From NCBI GenBank assembly GCA_036346205.1, contig JARFJB010001352.1, forward strand, positions 1,290,001 through 1,354,000: DNA of 64,000 bases, read 5' to 3'. Position 1 is the first letter of the stretch; every line of letters begins with the position of its first letter. The position numbers and the translations under genes were made by a program. This document shows, one piece after another, positions 35,586 through 47,552 of this stretch. Source of the DNA: Vesta saturnalis. Taxonomy: Eukaryota > Arthropoda > Insecta > Coleoptera > Lampyridae. The notes beneath the pieces are model-generated. The model did no database searches. It was not told the origin of the DNA and saw only the letters and a program-made list of their open reading frames with translations.

Positions 35586-36924
35586 GGTGTCATAGAAAAA
35601 AATGCCACGCATAGTGCCACGCGATAGAGGACACTAAAATAAGAAAAAAAGTTCCTATGAACTTAGGTCCGCAACGCCTTCGTTTAAAAGATATAGGGTA
35701 TTGAAATTTAATTATTTTTTTGTTTTCGTTAAATATCTTTTTACAATGATGTAATAAGCGGACGAAATTTTGTATACAGGGGATTTTTATTACGCAGAAT
35801 TCAAATATGACCTTAGTTCTTTTATTACTGATAAAGGGCGCTACATACAGGTTTCCATCTTGTTTGAACCGGTCCTAACTTTTTTCCCTTACACTGTATG
35901 TCATTTTCGACTGGAAAAATTTGTTTTTCCATCTTTTCTTTTTCTGCTTCAGAAAGGTATACCTTATTGAAGTCGCTAGGACCAACGGTTTACGAGAATA
36001 ATGCATCCGATGCATGCAAATTATCCAAAAGCGCCAAAGTAACTTATTTGCAAAAACAATGACATAACAATTAAATTTTAATAGCAACAATGAAGGGCAG
36101 TGATTAAAAAAAACATTAAATTTTTAGAAGATGGCGGCATCTTTGAAATATTCCTGGGTTATTACGGAATCTATCTGCGGATTCCATAATTCTTATCCAT
36201 AGTTGCTCTTCATTATGTATTTCTACAGAATAAACATAATTTTTCATGAATCCCCAAAATGAAACATTAAGGGGATTAAGAAGTTCGGGACTACGAGTTA
36301 GCCAGGGTACAGGTCCCCCTCGACCAAATTACTCCAATGCTCAACGTATCTATCGAGAATGACATCCTTTAGGACAGGTTCCTAATGTTCGAACATTTAT
36401 TGACGTGCATAGGCGTTTGTATGATGATGGGTGGTGAAGATGTCTGTTTAAAAAAAAGGTTAATAGTGGGAGTTTCCAGAACTCGTCGCACTGTTGAAAA
36501 GGAATAACCTGAACACATTATTAGAAGATGTTTCATTGGACATTGTTGCAAGAGTGGACTTTATGCTTGATGACAAGCTAGCTCACTTTTCTTGAGTGGT
36601 AAGGAAATTTTTTGAAAGGAGGTTTGAAAATAGGTGGATTTGTCGTGGGGGGCTTGTAATATGATCACTGCTCTTCAGTAATAAAAGAACTAAGGTCATA
36701 TTTGAATTCTGCGTGATAAAAACCCCCTGTATACAAAATTTCGTCCGCTTATTAGATCATTATAAGAAGATATTAAGAAAAAAACAAAAAAATAATTAAA
36801 CTTCAACACCCTATATCTTTTAAACGAAGGCGTTGCGGACCTAGCTCATAGGAACTTTTTTTTTATTTTAGCGTCCTCTATCGCGTGGCACTATGCATGG
36901 CACTTTTTTCTATGTCACCCTGTA
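35581..36924. mobile_element. Mariner-like element with long TIRs and rearranged interior
   Basis: The left arm begins TACAGGGTGTCATAGAAAAA; the right arm ends as its reverse complement at 36924 (...GTCACCCTGTA). Arms are about 260-270 bp (35581-35850 and 36655-36924), including 'cgcgatagaggacactaaaat' and 'ccgcaacgccttcgtttaaaag'. Inside, the C-terminal half of a transposase reads on minus at about 36325-36115 (GRGGPVPWLTRSPELLNPLN, SFWGFMKNYVYS, RFRNNPGIFQRCRHL). An N-terminal piece reads on plus at about 36325-36440 (YSNAQRIYRE, GQVPNVRTFIDVHRRLYDDG). The two halves point away from each other and meet near 36325. The interior is a deletion/inversion product, so the copy can only be non-autonomous. 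Confidence 0.82.
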
Positions 36925-36934
36925 TATATATATA

Positions 36935-38417
36935 TACAGGGTGTCCCGAATAGAGTAGGATAGTATGGGTATCTTTCTTATTATTAAAGATAAGATTTGG
37001 TTAAATGGGCCATATTGTGTCGAGTTCGATTCCATTGAGAAAAAGTTTCGAAATTATTAAAAAAAAAAACAAAAATCGCCGATTCCTAAAATCTCAAATA
37101 TCTCCATAATTATAAAAGATGTTAAAATAAAATTCAAGGTGGGGGTTTCCAAGATATTAATAGCAACTTTCTTATTTTAAGTGGGCGCCATATTGGATTT
37201 TTACACAATTAAATGGGATTTTTTTCTCTTTTCAACGATGTATAACAACCTATGTAGGAATAAAGAATTATGGGAAATATTGTTTTCATTTTAAATCAAG
37301 TAGCCATGATTAACAAAAAACAAAATTTATTATACGACTAACTGTCAAGTTGTATTAGTTTATTGATTGTGTATTGTTGTGTTGTATTATTATGTGATAA
37401 ATTTACAAAAACTCCCGTCTTGCTGCTCACGAATATCTAACAAATTTTCCAGAGCGTAGGCAACCGGGCATGATGATATTTGCAAGATTAGATTCAAATA
37501 TGCAGCATTATGGATGTCTTAAAAAGCTCAATAGGAACATAAATGTGGTTACTGAAAATGAGGAATTAACTATAGCTTGTGTGCAAGTAAATCCGAATAT
37601 TTCGACTCGAGAAAGTCAAGCTCAAGTTAATGTGTTTAAGACTAAATCATCGAGAATTTTAACAAAACACAATTTCCACGCATATAAATTACACCTTGAA
37701 CCACACATAGTGGTTCCACTGTGCAACCAGGTTCGTCTCGCCTTTAATGTTTTTTGTGGCATATTGGGTAATCGTTTAGTTGGTACTATATTTTTTATGG
37801 AACCTTAACAGCGCAGCGTTACATAGAAATTCTGCAAACATATCTTGAAGATTTATTAGATGATCTATCTATCTTTGGCAGAAAATTTTCAAATATAGTA
37901 TCAGCAGGATGGCGCTCCCACACATAATGCTGGCAATGTTATCCGATATTTAAATGATAATAGACTAATTGCCACCAATACACCTAATCAGTGGCCAGCC
38001 AGATTCGCAGATTTAACGCCTCTGGACTTTTATTTATGAGGCACTATAAAAAATAAAGTGTATGGTAGTAATTTCCATTACAATAATGCAGAAGAACTAC
38101 ATGAAGAAATACATTGCGAACAGTTACTAACAGTGTTGTAAAACGATATCGATTGTGTGTCATGAAAACGGCCAGCACTTTGAACATTTATTGTAATGTA
38201 TTATGGTTTTAGCATTTACTAATATCATAGAGTATCGTTGTGTTTAATCTGTTTAATAAATAATTTTGACTCGCAAATTGTTAATCATGGCTATTTGATT
38301 TAAAATGAAAACAATTAATATTTCCCATAATCTTTTATTCGTACATAGGTTGTTATACATCGTTGAAAAGAGGAAAAAATCCCATTTAATTGTGTAAAAA
38401 TCCAATATGGCGCCCAT
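36935..38417 (+). mobile_element. Mariner-like element, right TIR truncated, transposase decayed
   Basis: The left TIR begins TACAGGGTGTCCCGAATAGA at 36935 and runs to about 37320. Only its inner part (about 37182-37320) is matched on the right (about 38282-38417), so the outer 245 bp of the right arm is lost. The plus-strand transposase (about 37420-38200) has NVVTENEELTIACVQVNPNI, STRESQAQVNVFKTKSSRIL and HNFHAYKLH. It then jumps past the first catalytic Asp to FNVFCGILGNRLVG, with YQQDGAPTHNAGNVIRYL, QWPARFADLTPLDFYL (both Asp kept) and NGQHFEHLL. Frameshifts and stops occur after 37806. Confidence 0.82.
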
Positions 38418-38584
38418 TTAATCTATATTTTCGCAGCTGTATTATATTATTATATCGAGTGTGTCTATTTTTGTTAGTTAATTCTAATATCAATAAACTG
38501 CATTTGAAATACGACAATAAATTATAAGAAAAGGATGGCATGGCCTTCCTCCTGGCGCCCGGGGGATTCCACCCTCACAAGTAG

Positions 38585-41390
38585 AACTTGGCCCAATGGC
38601 AACGACCAATCAAATCCAGATCTACAACACTCAGTTCCAACAAACGCAAATACCAGGTAAATCCTTTATGCAGCCACAACAAGCTATGTTTTATTCCCAA
38701 CCCTATCAAAAACCCCTGTATCATCCCCAATCCTCTACGCACTTATCGCAATCAGAAGGCAATAATTATTGGACTAAAGTTATACACAAAAGATGCAGAA
38801 ACCCGCAAGACGATATAGAATTAAAAACCAAACACTCAAAAGAAAACAAACCCACCGTGTATCTCAAATCCTTACTCACCCCTAGAAGTTGCTGAACAGA
38901 ATCTCCAATCAAACAACAGTCCTGAAAAATCTCCTAAACCTCCTCGATTTTCATAAATGGTGTAATAAGTATCGCACCGCTAATTAAACTCTTAGATCAA
39001 GTCACAAAACAGCAATATGAAATTAAAGCTCTAGCTGGAAATCAGGTAAAAGTCCAACCTAAAACGGCTGAATATTATGGTATTATAATAAGAGCCTTAA
39101 ATGAAAATCAGAATGTATTCCATACCTACAAATTAAAAGAGGAACGAACATACAAGGTAGTCTTAAAAAATATGCACTACTTCATCAGCACTGAAGAAAT
39201 CAAAGTGGCACAATACAGAACGGAATTACCACTTCCAATGTTCTTTATTGAACTGAAAACAGCACCCTGTAATAAGAACATCTACACTGTAGAGTACCTA
39301 CACCAGTGCAAAATCACATGTGGACCACCGAAACAGAAAAGAGAAATTGCACAGTGTGCGAGATGCCAAAGGTACGGCCACACCAAAAATGTTTGCCATC
39401 TAAAACCCAGATGTGTAAAACGTATAGGCGACCAACCTACTGAGCAATGCCAACGCAAGGAAAAATCCAACGACATGCGGTGTGTCTTGTGCGGTGGTAA
39501 TCACCCCGCCAATTACAAGGGATGTATAATCTATAAAGAACTACAAAAGAAAAAATTTCCACAGCTTAGACCAAAGCAATTTACTTCACCTGCAACAATC
39601 ATACGTCACCAACAACTACAGCCAGGACTAACATATGCTCAAGCATCAAATGGAAATCCACAACTTTCCCACCCTCCCATCAACACAATGCCTCCTTCCC
39701 CCACTACTCTACCTAACCAGCAATCTACTGACTTATAAGACTTAAAAAACGTAATGAAAAACATGTTCGGCCAAATAGGAATTCTACTAAACCTCTTGAC
39801 AACCGTGCTGTCGAAACTTACATAATGGCTAGCAACCTACAACTCGTTTTGTGGAATGCCAATGGCCTATCAAACCACGTCGACGAACTAAAAACATTTT
39901 TACTAAATCACAACATAGACGTCATGTTAATTTCCGAAACTCACTTCACAGAGAGAAATTATGTAACGATACCCAATTAGAATATCTACACTACTAATCA
40001 CCCAGCAGGAACTGCCCGAGATGGAACCGCAATTATTCTCAAAAGCTCGATAAAACACCACCAACTAAGCAATTATAGCAAACCCTTTCTCGAAGCAACT
40101 AGTGTGTCGATAGAAGACCCAACTAGCCCTTTAACAATTTCAGCTGTGTATTTTCCACCTAAGTTCGCAGTAAAACAGAAGAACTTTGAGGATTTCTATA
40201 GTACCTTAGGACGACGGTTTATCGCAAGCGGCGACTACAACGCTAAACATACCGACTGGGGTTCTCGAATTATTACACCCGAAGGACGAGAGCTACTTAA
40301 AGCTATAGAAAATAATGATTTGAAACATGCCTTCACGGGAGAACCTACCTACTGGCCATTCCACAGAACCAAACAACCTGACCTAATAGACTTTTGCGTT
40401 ACAAAGGGCATCCCCCAGGACTTTATTGTTGCCCGATCTTGTTTCGACCTATCTACAGGTCACTCCCCAGTATTATTGTCACTTTCAATAAAAGTACTAA
40501 ACAGAGAAAAACAACCAACCTTAAGTACTAAGCACACAAAATGGGACTATTTCAGATCTCTCGTTAATCAGAACCTAACAATAAACGTACCCCTCAAGAC
40601 TGAAACAGACATGGACAATGCGGTTAAGCGTTTCACCGACATAATACAATGGGCGGCTTGAAACTCAACTCCCGACCAACCAAAACAAAAAATCCTTGAA
40701 AAGAGAAGACTCCGCAAGCAATGGGAGAGACCGCGAACCCCAGAAACCAAACGTCTATACAATGTAACTACACACGAACTAAAAGAACTATTAAGCAAAA
40801 ATAAGAATGAATGCATTCAAACCTTTTTAGAAGGGCTCACAGCTACAGAAGCTACCGACTACTCTCTTTGGAAGACGACTAAAAAACTAAAACAAGTTAT
40901 AAAACATTCCCCGCCCATCAGGAGACCTCAAGAAGAGTGGACTCGAACCAATTCCGAAAAAGGACAGGCCACTTAGCAAACGTCTTGCAACCATACCAAT
41001 CAGATAATAGACCAGAAGAAGAAGAAGAAATTATTCAACAACTGCAATCCCCATATCAACTAGAATTACATCTCCAGCGATTCAAAACCATTGAAATCGA
41101 ACAAATTATTAACACCCTACATCCAAAGAAAGCACCAGGATACGGACTAATTACAGGCAAAGTACTCACAGAGCTACCTACCACTGGGACTAAATATCTT
41201 ACTCAGCTGTTCAACGCAATTCTACGCACAGGATATTTTCCAGGTCAATGGAAAGTTGCTCAGGTTATTCTCATACTAAAACCTGGAAACCCCCCAGTGA
41301 AGCAACATCCTATCGGCCTATAAGTTTGCTGCCAATCGTCTCAAAAGTGGTCAAAAAGGTACTTCTGAAAAGAATCCTCCCCATTTTTTC
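38585..41390 (+). pseudogene. Jockey-like LINE: gag, endonuclease and RT start, 3' end lost
   Basis: ORF1 (gag-like) begins at ATG 38596 with a Gln/Pro-rich N-terminus and, after lesions near 38890-38960, continues to 39738. The part from 39172 carries three zinc knuckles: CARCQRYGHTKNVC, CVKRIGDQPTEQC, CVLCGGNHPANYKGC. ORF2 begins near 39824 (MASNLQLVLWNANGLSNHVD). The endonuclease has WNANG, LISETHFTERN, FIASGDYNAKHTDWGSR and QPDLIDFCVTKGIPQDF; the last motif, usually SSDHSPV, is STGHSPV here, so the catalytic Asp is lost. Stops occur at about 39979 and 40660. RT starts after a frameshift near 40937 (EQIINTLHPKKAPGYGLITG) and, after another at 41315, reads SYRPISLLPIVSKVV before the copy ends near 41390. 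The palm is absent. Confidence 0.9.
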
Positions 41391-42290
41391 GTTTAAAAAA
41401 ATAAAAATCGTTTTACTTCAGGCTCAAATCGCTAAATGGAAATCGTTTTTTTTTTCTTTTTTCAGGCTATTGAGTTCGTTTAATATTAAATGTGAATTAA
41501 TTCAGAAATAAGTAACTGATTTTACTTTAGGAGAAACTGAAATTGCCAATAATTACATTAGAAGTTTAGCGGGGATTTCAGCTTGTAGGAAAACGAGTTT
41601 TATTTTAATAAAGTAGGTTTACATGAAAGGCTTAAATTTATGAATTATTAATTATTAACAATACTAACATTGATTATAAAAATTGTGGAAAGTGGGAGCC
41701 TTCACTTAATAGGCATGCTTCCGCCCGTCTACGCACGCAATTGCGCACTCGTTCAAATATTCCCGGCGTATTCCGTATAGTTTCACACGAAGCGACTATT
41801 CGCTCTCTTAAATCTTCTAAAGTGTTAACGGGAGTATTATACACCAGAGCCTTAAGGTGTCCCCATAAAAAGTAATCCAAACTATTGAGATCGGGGGATC
41901 CTGCTGGCCATTGCTGAGGTCTTCCGCGATCTATCCAACGATCAGGATAAACTGTATCTAAATCATTTCGGAAAATTACACTAAAATGAGCAGGAGCTCT
42001 ATCGATCTTTCTCGTACTCGTCTCGGGATGTAGATGTCGATTTCTTGCAGCACTACTTCCTCAATCTTAGGTGTTCTGACAATTCGAGGTCTACCGTCCG
42101 GAGTACCTTTTTTGAAACTACCAGTCTCGCTAAGTCGGCGATGAATATTTGAAAAGGTTCGACTATCTGGCCAGGCACGATTAGGATATTTTTCACAATA
42201 AATGCGTCTGGCTTCTGTCGTATTACCATCTGCGAGGCCATATACGTAATGCATTGCCGCCATTTCGGCTTTCATATAATTTACCATTAT
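41391..42290 (-). pseudogene. Mariner-like transposase with internal deletion
   Basis: The N-terminal part (42287-41990) reads MVNYMKAEMAAMHYVYGLAD, RRIYCEKYPNRAWPDSRTFS, NIHRRLSETGSFKKG and EEVVLQEIDI, a typical insect mariner-like N-terminus with intact start. It is joined near 41990-42005 to the C-terminal part: APAHFSVIFRNDLDTVYPDR, WIDRGRPQQWPAGSPDLNSL, DYFLWGHLKALVYNTPVNTL, GIFERVRNCVRRRAEACL, ending at 41674. About 150-200 residues that should hold the first Asp and the QDG of the second are deleted. Counting from the expected QDG, the spacing to the PDL Asp is again 36. Right and left TIRs were not clearly resolved. Confidence 0.85.
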
Positions 42291-42299
42291 TTATTGATA

Positions 42300-42985
42300 T
42301 TTGAAAAAACAGCGAAAAAGTAAATAACTTCAATGACACATCAAAAATCAAAAAAATGACGTGCTGAGATGGTTTTGAACACCAACAAATTACAAACGTA
42401 ATTTATTCCAGGATAACTAGATTTACGTAACTAGATATGTATTAAAAAACTATTAGTCGGTATTCCGATATGAAGCAATTTAAATTTTTTCCTGAACCCT
42501 GAACGTCATAATGCGCAGATACCAATATTCGTTCGACGATCCCATTTTTTCGCGTGTACGAAGTTTTTGTGATTATTGTTGTATTTGCTTGTTTTGGTCG
42601 ATTTATAATAAATAAAGTCTTTTTTAAGACTACAAACGATAATTTATCTGCTACGTAAAGTAAGAATATTGTTGTTATAACGATAATGCAAATATTATTA
42701 GTACGTTAAAACCTACAGATATGACTCCTGCCGAATCATCAGCATCCAAGTCCACTTATGGTGTGAAAGGTAAAATTATTCACAGTCAAGGTCAGGAAAT
42801 TATTAGCAATGTCATCTCGTTATCATAAAAATTATACTCTAAACGATTTTTATTTTTTTAAGCGAAAACCCATGCATCGGACAAAATAAAATCAAGAGAA
42901 TTTGCTCACAAATGAATCAGAATTCAAAAAATAATTTGAATTTCAAGAGAAAGCAGTGTCGTACATTTTTTTTTCTCCAAAAATA
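42300..42985. other. No gene recognised
   Basis: AT-rich. A short frame from ATG 42721 (MTPAESSASKSTYGVKGKII, HSQGQEIISNVISL) vaguely resembles the extreme N-terminus of the insect DDE family seen at 150-860, but nothing follows it. Confidence 0.35.
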
Positions 42986-42989
42986 TTCA

Positions 42990-43104
42990 ATTTTGGTTGG
43001 TTGGGTGTGGGTGTGTGTCTGCCTGTCTGTCCGCCCGTCCGTCCGCCCGACCGTCCGTTAGTCGGTCAGTCAGTCAGTCAGTCAGTCAGTCAGTCAGTCA
43101 GTCA

Positions 43105-43138
<34 letters not shown>

Positions 43139-43290
43139 GAGTGAGTGAGTGAGTAGGTGAGTCAGTGAGTGAGTGGGTGGGTGGGTGGGTGAGTGAGTGA
43201 GTGAGTGAGTGGGTGAGTAAGTGAGTGAGTGAGTGAGTGAGTGAGTGAGTGTGTGTGTGTGTGTGTGAGTGCGTGAGCACGTGTGTGTGC
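42990..43290. repeat. Compound microsatellite (GTCC)n-(GTCA)n-(GTGA)n-(GT)n
   Basis: Tetranucleotide tracts in succession: GTCC/GTCT variants, about 17 GTCA units, then GTGA/GTGG/GTGAG variants, then GT. Gives artificial Thr-His-Ser-Leu peptides on minus. Confidence 0.97.
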
Positions 43291-43299
43291 GTGCGTGCA

Positions 43300-44240
43300 A
43301 AACTTGTTTCTTAATTTACACTTATCAATTTAAAAATTATAAAAATTCTAGCCAACCATCCTTACGACAATATGTACTTACTGGATGCTATGCCTCCTAT
43401 CTAAATATTACGTACTCTTTTATCAAAATATTCAAGCATACAACACAGTAGAACATACCAAATTCTAATTAAAGTGCCATCATTTCTATTACTTATACAT
43501 AAAATTACTTTTCTTTGTCAATTGTCAAACATAAAAATTACTTAAATTAACTTTTAGGCCTTAACTAGTTTTCTAAAAAAATCAATAAACGAAATGTGTC
43601 TATAATTGAATGATTTTTAAAAAAGATATCTATATCTTTCTTTATAAAGTTAATATTTTTTTAGACATTCACAAACAGCACGTTACAGACTGTTTTGATT
43701 TGTAAGGGCTTCTGCATTACCTTACAAAAACCTTCTCTAAAATTTATTTAGGTTTCTCAATGCTATTTTCCGTAAATTTAACAGTTTTAAAGATATTTAC
43801 AAATTATACTTTAGCGATCTCTATAAAGTACCTTTATTTGTAAACAGATTTAGTAGAACAGTTTTCTTTCCTGTAGAAATAATTTAATTTTGATTATTCA
43901 AATTCTGCAAAAAATATTTACATTTTAAGAACTCCCTCATACTTTGATAAAATTAAGGATATGTATTGTATTAATAGAGGTAATAAAAGAGGTGCGCGTC
44001 GGGTAATTTCGGAATTTGATGATCGTACTAAAAACATCGGCTGTATTACACGCCACATGAAAAGTGCAAACATGTGTCAGTTGGATAGTGCATTGACATA
44101 CGGAACAAAATTGGTTTCTGCACAACCATTCTTTAGTCTTGAAACGATCTCTATTTTTTAATTCTAATGCTTACCAAAGTTCGTTGATATTCTAGAAGGC
44201 ATCATACATCATATTATTGCTTCTTTATCATCCGATAACA
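43300..44240. other. No gene recognised
   Basis: AT-rich. Overlapping open frames near 43.94-44.16 kb on both strands are unrecognised; the plus frame (66 codons) has an ordinary composition but no motif. Confidence 0.45.
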
Positions 44241-44558
44241 GTATACACGGTGTCCGTTTTTCGAGGCTCACCATGGGTAGGTATCTCGATTATTTGAAGA
44301 GATACGAAGCCAGTTAAATTGGGGCAAAGTTGCGCATTTGGGACCCCAATAAGATGTCGTTTAGAAAATTGAGGTATTTTTATAGGCTACTGAGATTTTT
44401 GAAAAAACCGACATTTTCAGTTTTCATTTTTCCTTTTTACAATGAAAACCACGAATGGTAGACGTTTTAAACTAAAACATTATTAGGGCACTTTTTTACG
44501 ACGAATCCAAATATGCTATTAATAAATTCAAGGTACTCTAGACTTCAAAGTTACAGTA

Positions 44559-44566
44559 GTCAACTT
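44559..44566. repeat. hAT target-site duplication, left copy (GTCAACTT)
   Basis: Identical 8-mer to 48943-48950; eight bases is the standard hAT duplication length. Confidence 0.9.
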
Positions 44567-44693
44567 CAAGGGCGTAGCCAGGATTTATAACAGGGGGTCA
44601 AACCATGGTCCATGGTCGTTCAAAATGTAAAATTTTAGGATAAAAAGAAAAGGCAAATGAAAACAAAACTTTGAGATTTTAATTATACTTAAA

Positions 44694-47019
44694 TTAAACT
44701 AATAACATTTTTCTTGGGTTTAAACTAAATTTATCCAAAACTTTCTTCACTATGCAGTCCTGATTTTCCTTCAAAAATTTTCGATGCACACTCATCAAAC
44801 ACAACCCAGTGAGTCTGTCATCACCCATTGTACTCCTGAGCCAGGTTTTTACCCTTCGCAGGGTACTGAACGATCTTTCTACGGTAGCAGTAGTGGATGG
44901 GAAAGCACTTAATATTAGCAGTGCATACCTTGTTGCAGGGAAAAAAACATTAGCTTCCTCCAAAAGTGCAGCCACTTCAATGTCCTTTAATTTGTCTTCT
45001 GTTAAATTCTTTTTCTTCCACATATTCTACTACAAATCTAATTCTGCAGAGTCATCACCCAACTTATAAAATTCCATGAAAGATTCTGCATCATTTTTGA
45101 AATCTTTTGAAGCCATTTTGAGCATGCTTGAAGGATGAAGATAAGTTAAAGCAAAAGTAGGTGTATTTTCGTTGGAGAATCTAGCATCCAAAGACGAAGT
45201 TAAATAATCAAGATAGGGGATGATTATTGACCGCTTCCAGTATTGAACTGCAGACTCAGATGGTGGATTACTTCTGTGTACTTGCTTTTGAGCGACTCGT
45301 GGTACTGACAACTCAACCCCTACTTTCTCTGCGATATCAAGTGATTTTTTAAATAATTCATAAGAAACATTTTCGACATCTTGTGGATCTTCTTTGATTA
45401 CATCTAGAATATCATCAATATGTTTCTTCACCATGACCATATCCATACTTTTACCTTGTAAAACGTTTACAACGGGTTCCAAGATTGCAGAGTATCTTGC
45501 AATTATGTTTAAACCTAAGATGAATATTGGTTTAGTAACTGCACAGTGCAATTGGTAGGCAGATTTTCTTGTGGCATAGTTTCCTTCGACAGATAGATGT
45601 TCTAGTGCTTTAACAATGTCAGTGACGCTTTCTGAAAATTTTTTTATGCTCTTATATTTTTCCGACCATCTGGTCTCACAGAGCCTTGAAAGATTTGAAA
45701 CCGATTTCCTACGGGCTGGCGATTCACGAAAGAAGGTTATTGTGTCTTTAACCGTTGCAATTGTGTTTCTTATTTCTGGTAGCTTGCTAGTATCATTGAC
45801 CACAAGATTTAGTCTGTGGCTGGAGCAATGGAAAAATAAAGATTTAGCGTACTTTTTTTTAAGAATGGCCTGTACACCACCTTCTTTGCCGGCCATCGTG
45901 GAACACCCGTCAAATCCGAATCCTACACAATTATCGGCGGAAAAATTATTATCTTCTAAAAAACTTTGAATTGCGCTAGCGATTGTAGAAGCATCTTGAC
46001 ATTTTAACTCAATGTAGCCTACAAATTCCTCCCTGATTATTTTTTGGCTTTCATCATAGAACCTTAATCCAATAGAAAGCTGCTCTTTTCCAGCGATATC
46101 TGCTGTTTCATCAGCCATTACAGCATAAGCTTTTGCCCGTTTACAGTCTTCGATTATTTTTTCTTTGATAACTTCACCGCATAATTGTATGATCTCATTT
46201 TGAATTGTTGGTGAGGTATAGACTGCGTTTGTTTGACATTTATCCAAGTGGCTCTTCACCAGAGTCAATCCTCAAATTTAAAAGGTCAAAGAAAACTCCC
46301 TCATTTCCTTGTTTTCCTCTAAGCGGCAAATCATGAATTCCACAAAATATTATGCATGAGATAATTGCTGACAATATTTGTTTATTTTCTTCAATCGTCT
46401 TATGGTGCCCTATTTGCAACTGGACTTCAACAGGAGCATTTTCAAGAAATGCTTTTGCAGCAGCTGTTGAAGATTTCTGGTAATGGCTGCCAACGTGCTT
46501 TCTGCAATCTTCATGTATATCCTTAAACATCATGTAAGGCCTTACCATAAATGACCCCAAAACTCCTTTAACTGTAGCAATTCTTGGCGGAAATAAAACA
46601 CAATACAAACATAGAGCACCTTTCAAACGACTTGAGTACACCAGCCATGGAGTATATTGATCTAACCAGCGATGGTTAAATTTTCTTTTCAAGTGAATGG
46701 CATCAGAAGCAAAATCGTAATTGGATGATGGAACCCAAGGGTTTGTCAACAATTCCTTCTTTTTTTCAGAAGGCAAGTTGTTGGCACAACTCATAACGAC
46801 CAATGTCATTTTCATGGTAGCCATCGCGTTCTTCAGTTTGTTTAGAGGTCCCAGTTCCAGAGACAGCTTCATGTAGATTTGAAGAACTACTTGAGCCTCT
46901 TTCAAAAATAGATTCCGATTTTGATGTTCCGACCATTTTATTTTCATCTCCATCACAATCATTGCTTCCACTTCCACTACTGTCATCATGAACTTTTTTC
47001 CGTTTTAGAAATTTTTTAC
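44694..47019 (-). pseudogene. hAT transposase (TTF zinc finger, hATC dimerisation), 2 frameshifts and 2 stops
   Basis: A coding exon seems to begin at 47019 after the splice acceptor 'ttatttttag' (KFLKRKKVHDDSSGSGS); the upstream exon is not found. Around 46790 the frame shifts into 46240-46989, with the TTF-type finger region (LLTNPWVPSSNYDF, KFNHRWLDQYTPWL, GALCLYCVLFPP). At about 46260-46250 it shifts again into 46268-45030: YAVMADETADIAGKEQLSIG (first Asp), FGFDGCSTMAGKEGGVQAIL (second Asp), LFFHCSSHRLNLVVNDTS (C..H motif), ARRKSVSNLSRLCETRW. Two consecutive in-frame TAG codons (45032-45027) split off the last exon-like piece, with LILSAFPSTTATVERSFSTL (catalytic Glu in the hATC region) and RSTMGDDRLTGLCLMSVHR, ending at 44694. 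Every catalytic residue is retained, so few lesions separate it from an intact gene; it is probably a recent insertion. Confidence 0.93.
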
Positions 47020-47087
47020 CTAAAAATAATAACCTAATATCATTCTTGTTCTTAGTTCCTAGTATAAAAATTAGTATAAAACAAAAC

Positions 47088-47552
47088 TACCATGTAATGA
47101 TAGCTTATAATGTGGATATACTATATCCGATGTTAATATTTTTTCTCTAGATTAAAAACACAAAATGAAATTAATAGCACGTATAAAGTGCTGTTTGATC
47201 TTTAATATGTGAAAATTTCAAGTTTTTATATTTAGTCCCATTTGAGATATCAGCTGTCAAAATCGGTGCATTATTGTAATTTTTGTTATAATTGGAAGGC
47301 AAAAAAGTCGGCATCATAATAATGAAAATATATAAAATTATATTAATAATGCACAGAATCTTTTGCCAAAGCTAATAAAAATTGTTTCACAAAGATACAA
47401 GCAAAGAGAAAAGAGCAATTGGCAATTTTGTAAAGGGCTGCAATTGAATTTTTTTCCAAACGTTGCGATACAAATAATTTTGAACAAAAATTAACATCGG
47501 ATATAACATATCTACATTATAAGCTATCATTACATGGTAGTTTTGTTTTATT
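47088..47552. repeat. Inverted repeat inside the hAT element
   Basis: Arms at about 47088-47140 and 47487-47552 are reverse complements ('aaaactaccatgtaatgatagcttataatgt' versus its complement) with small indels, separated by about 350 bp. Either a small palindromic insertion or a hAT internal structure. The minus open frame at 47387-47593 runs across the right arm and is not supported. Confidence 0.75.

Noticed and set aside
42721..42835. Short ATG exon followed by GTAAAA donor-like sequence
   Set aside because: Possible N-terminal exon or transposase start, but no following exon or homologous piece was found.
43020..43290. CRISPR-like or regulatory array
   Set aside because: It is a tetranucleotide microsatellite with no spacers.
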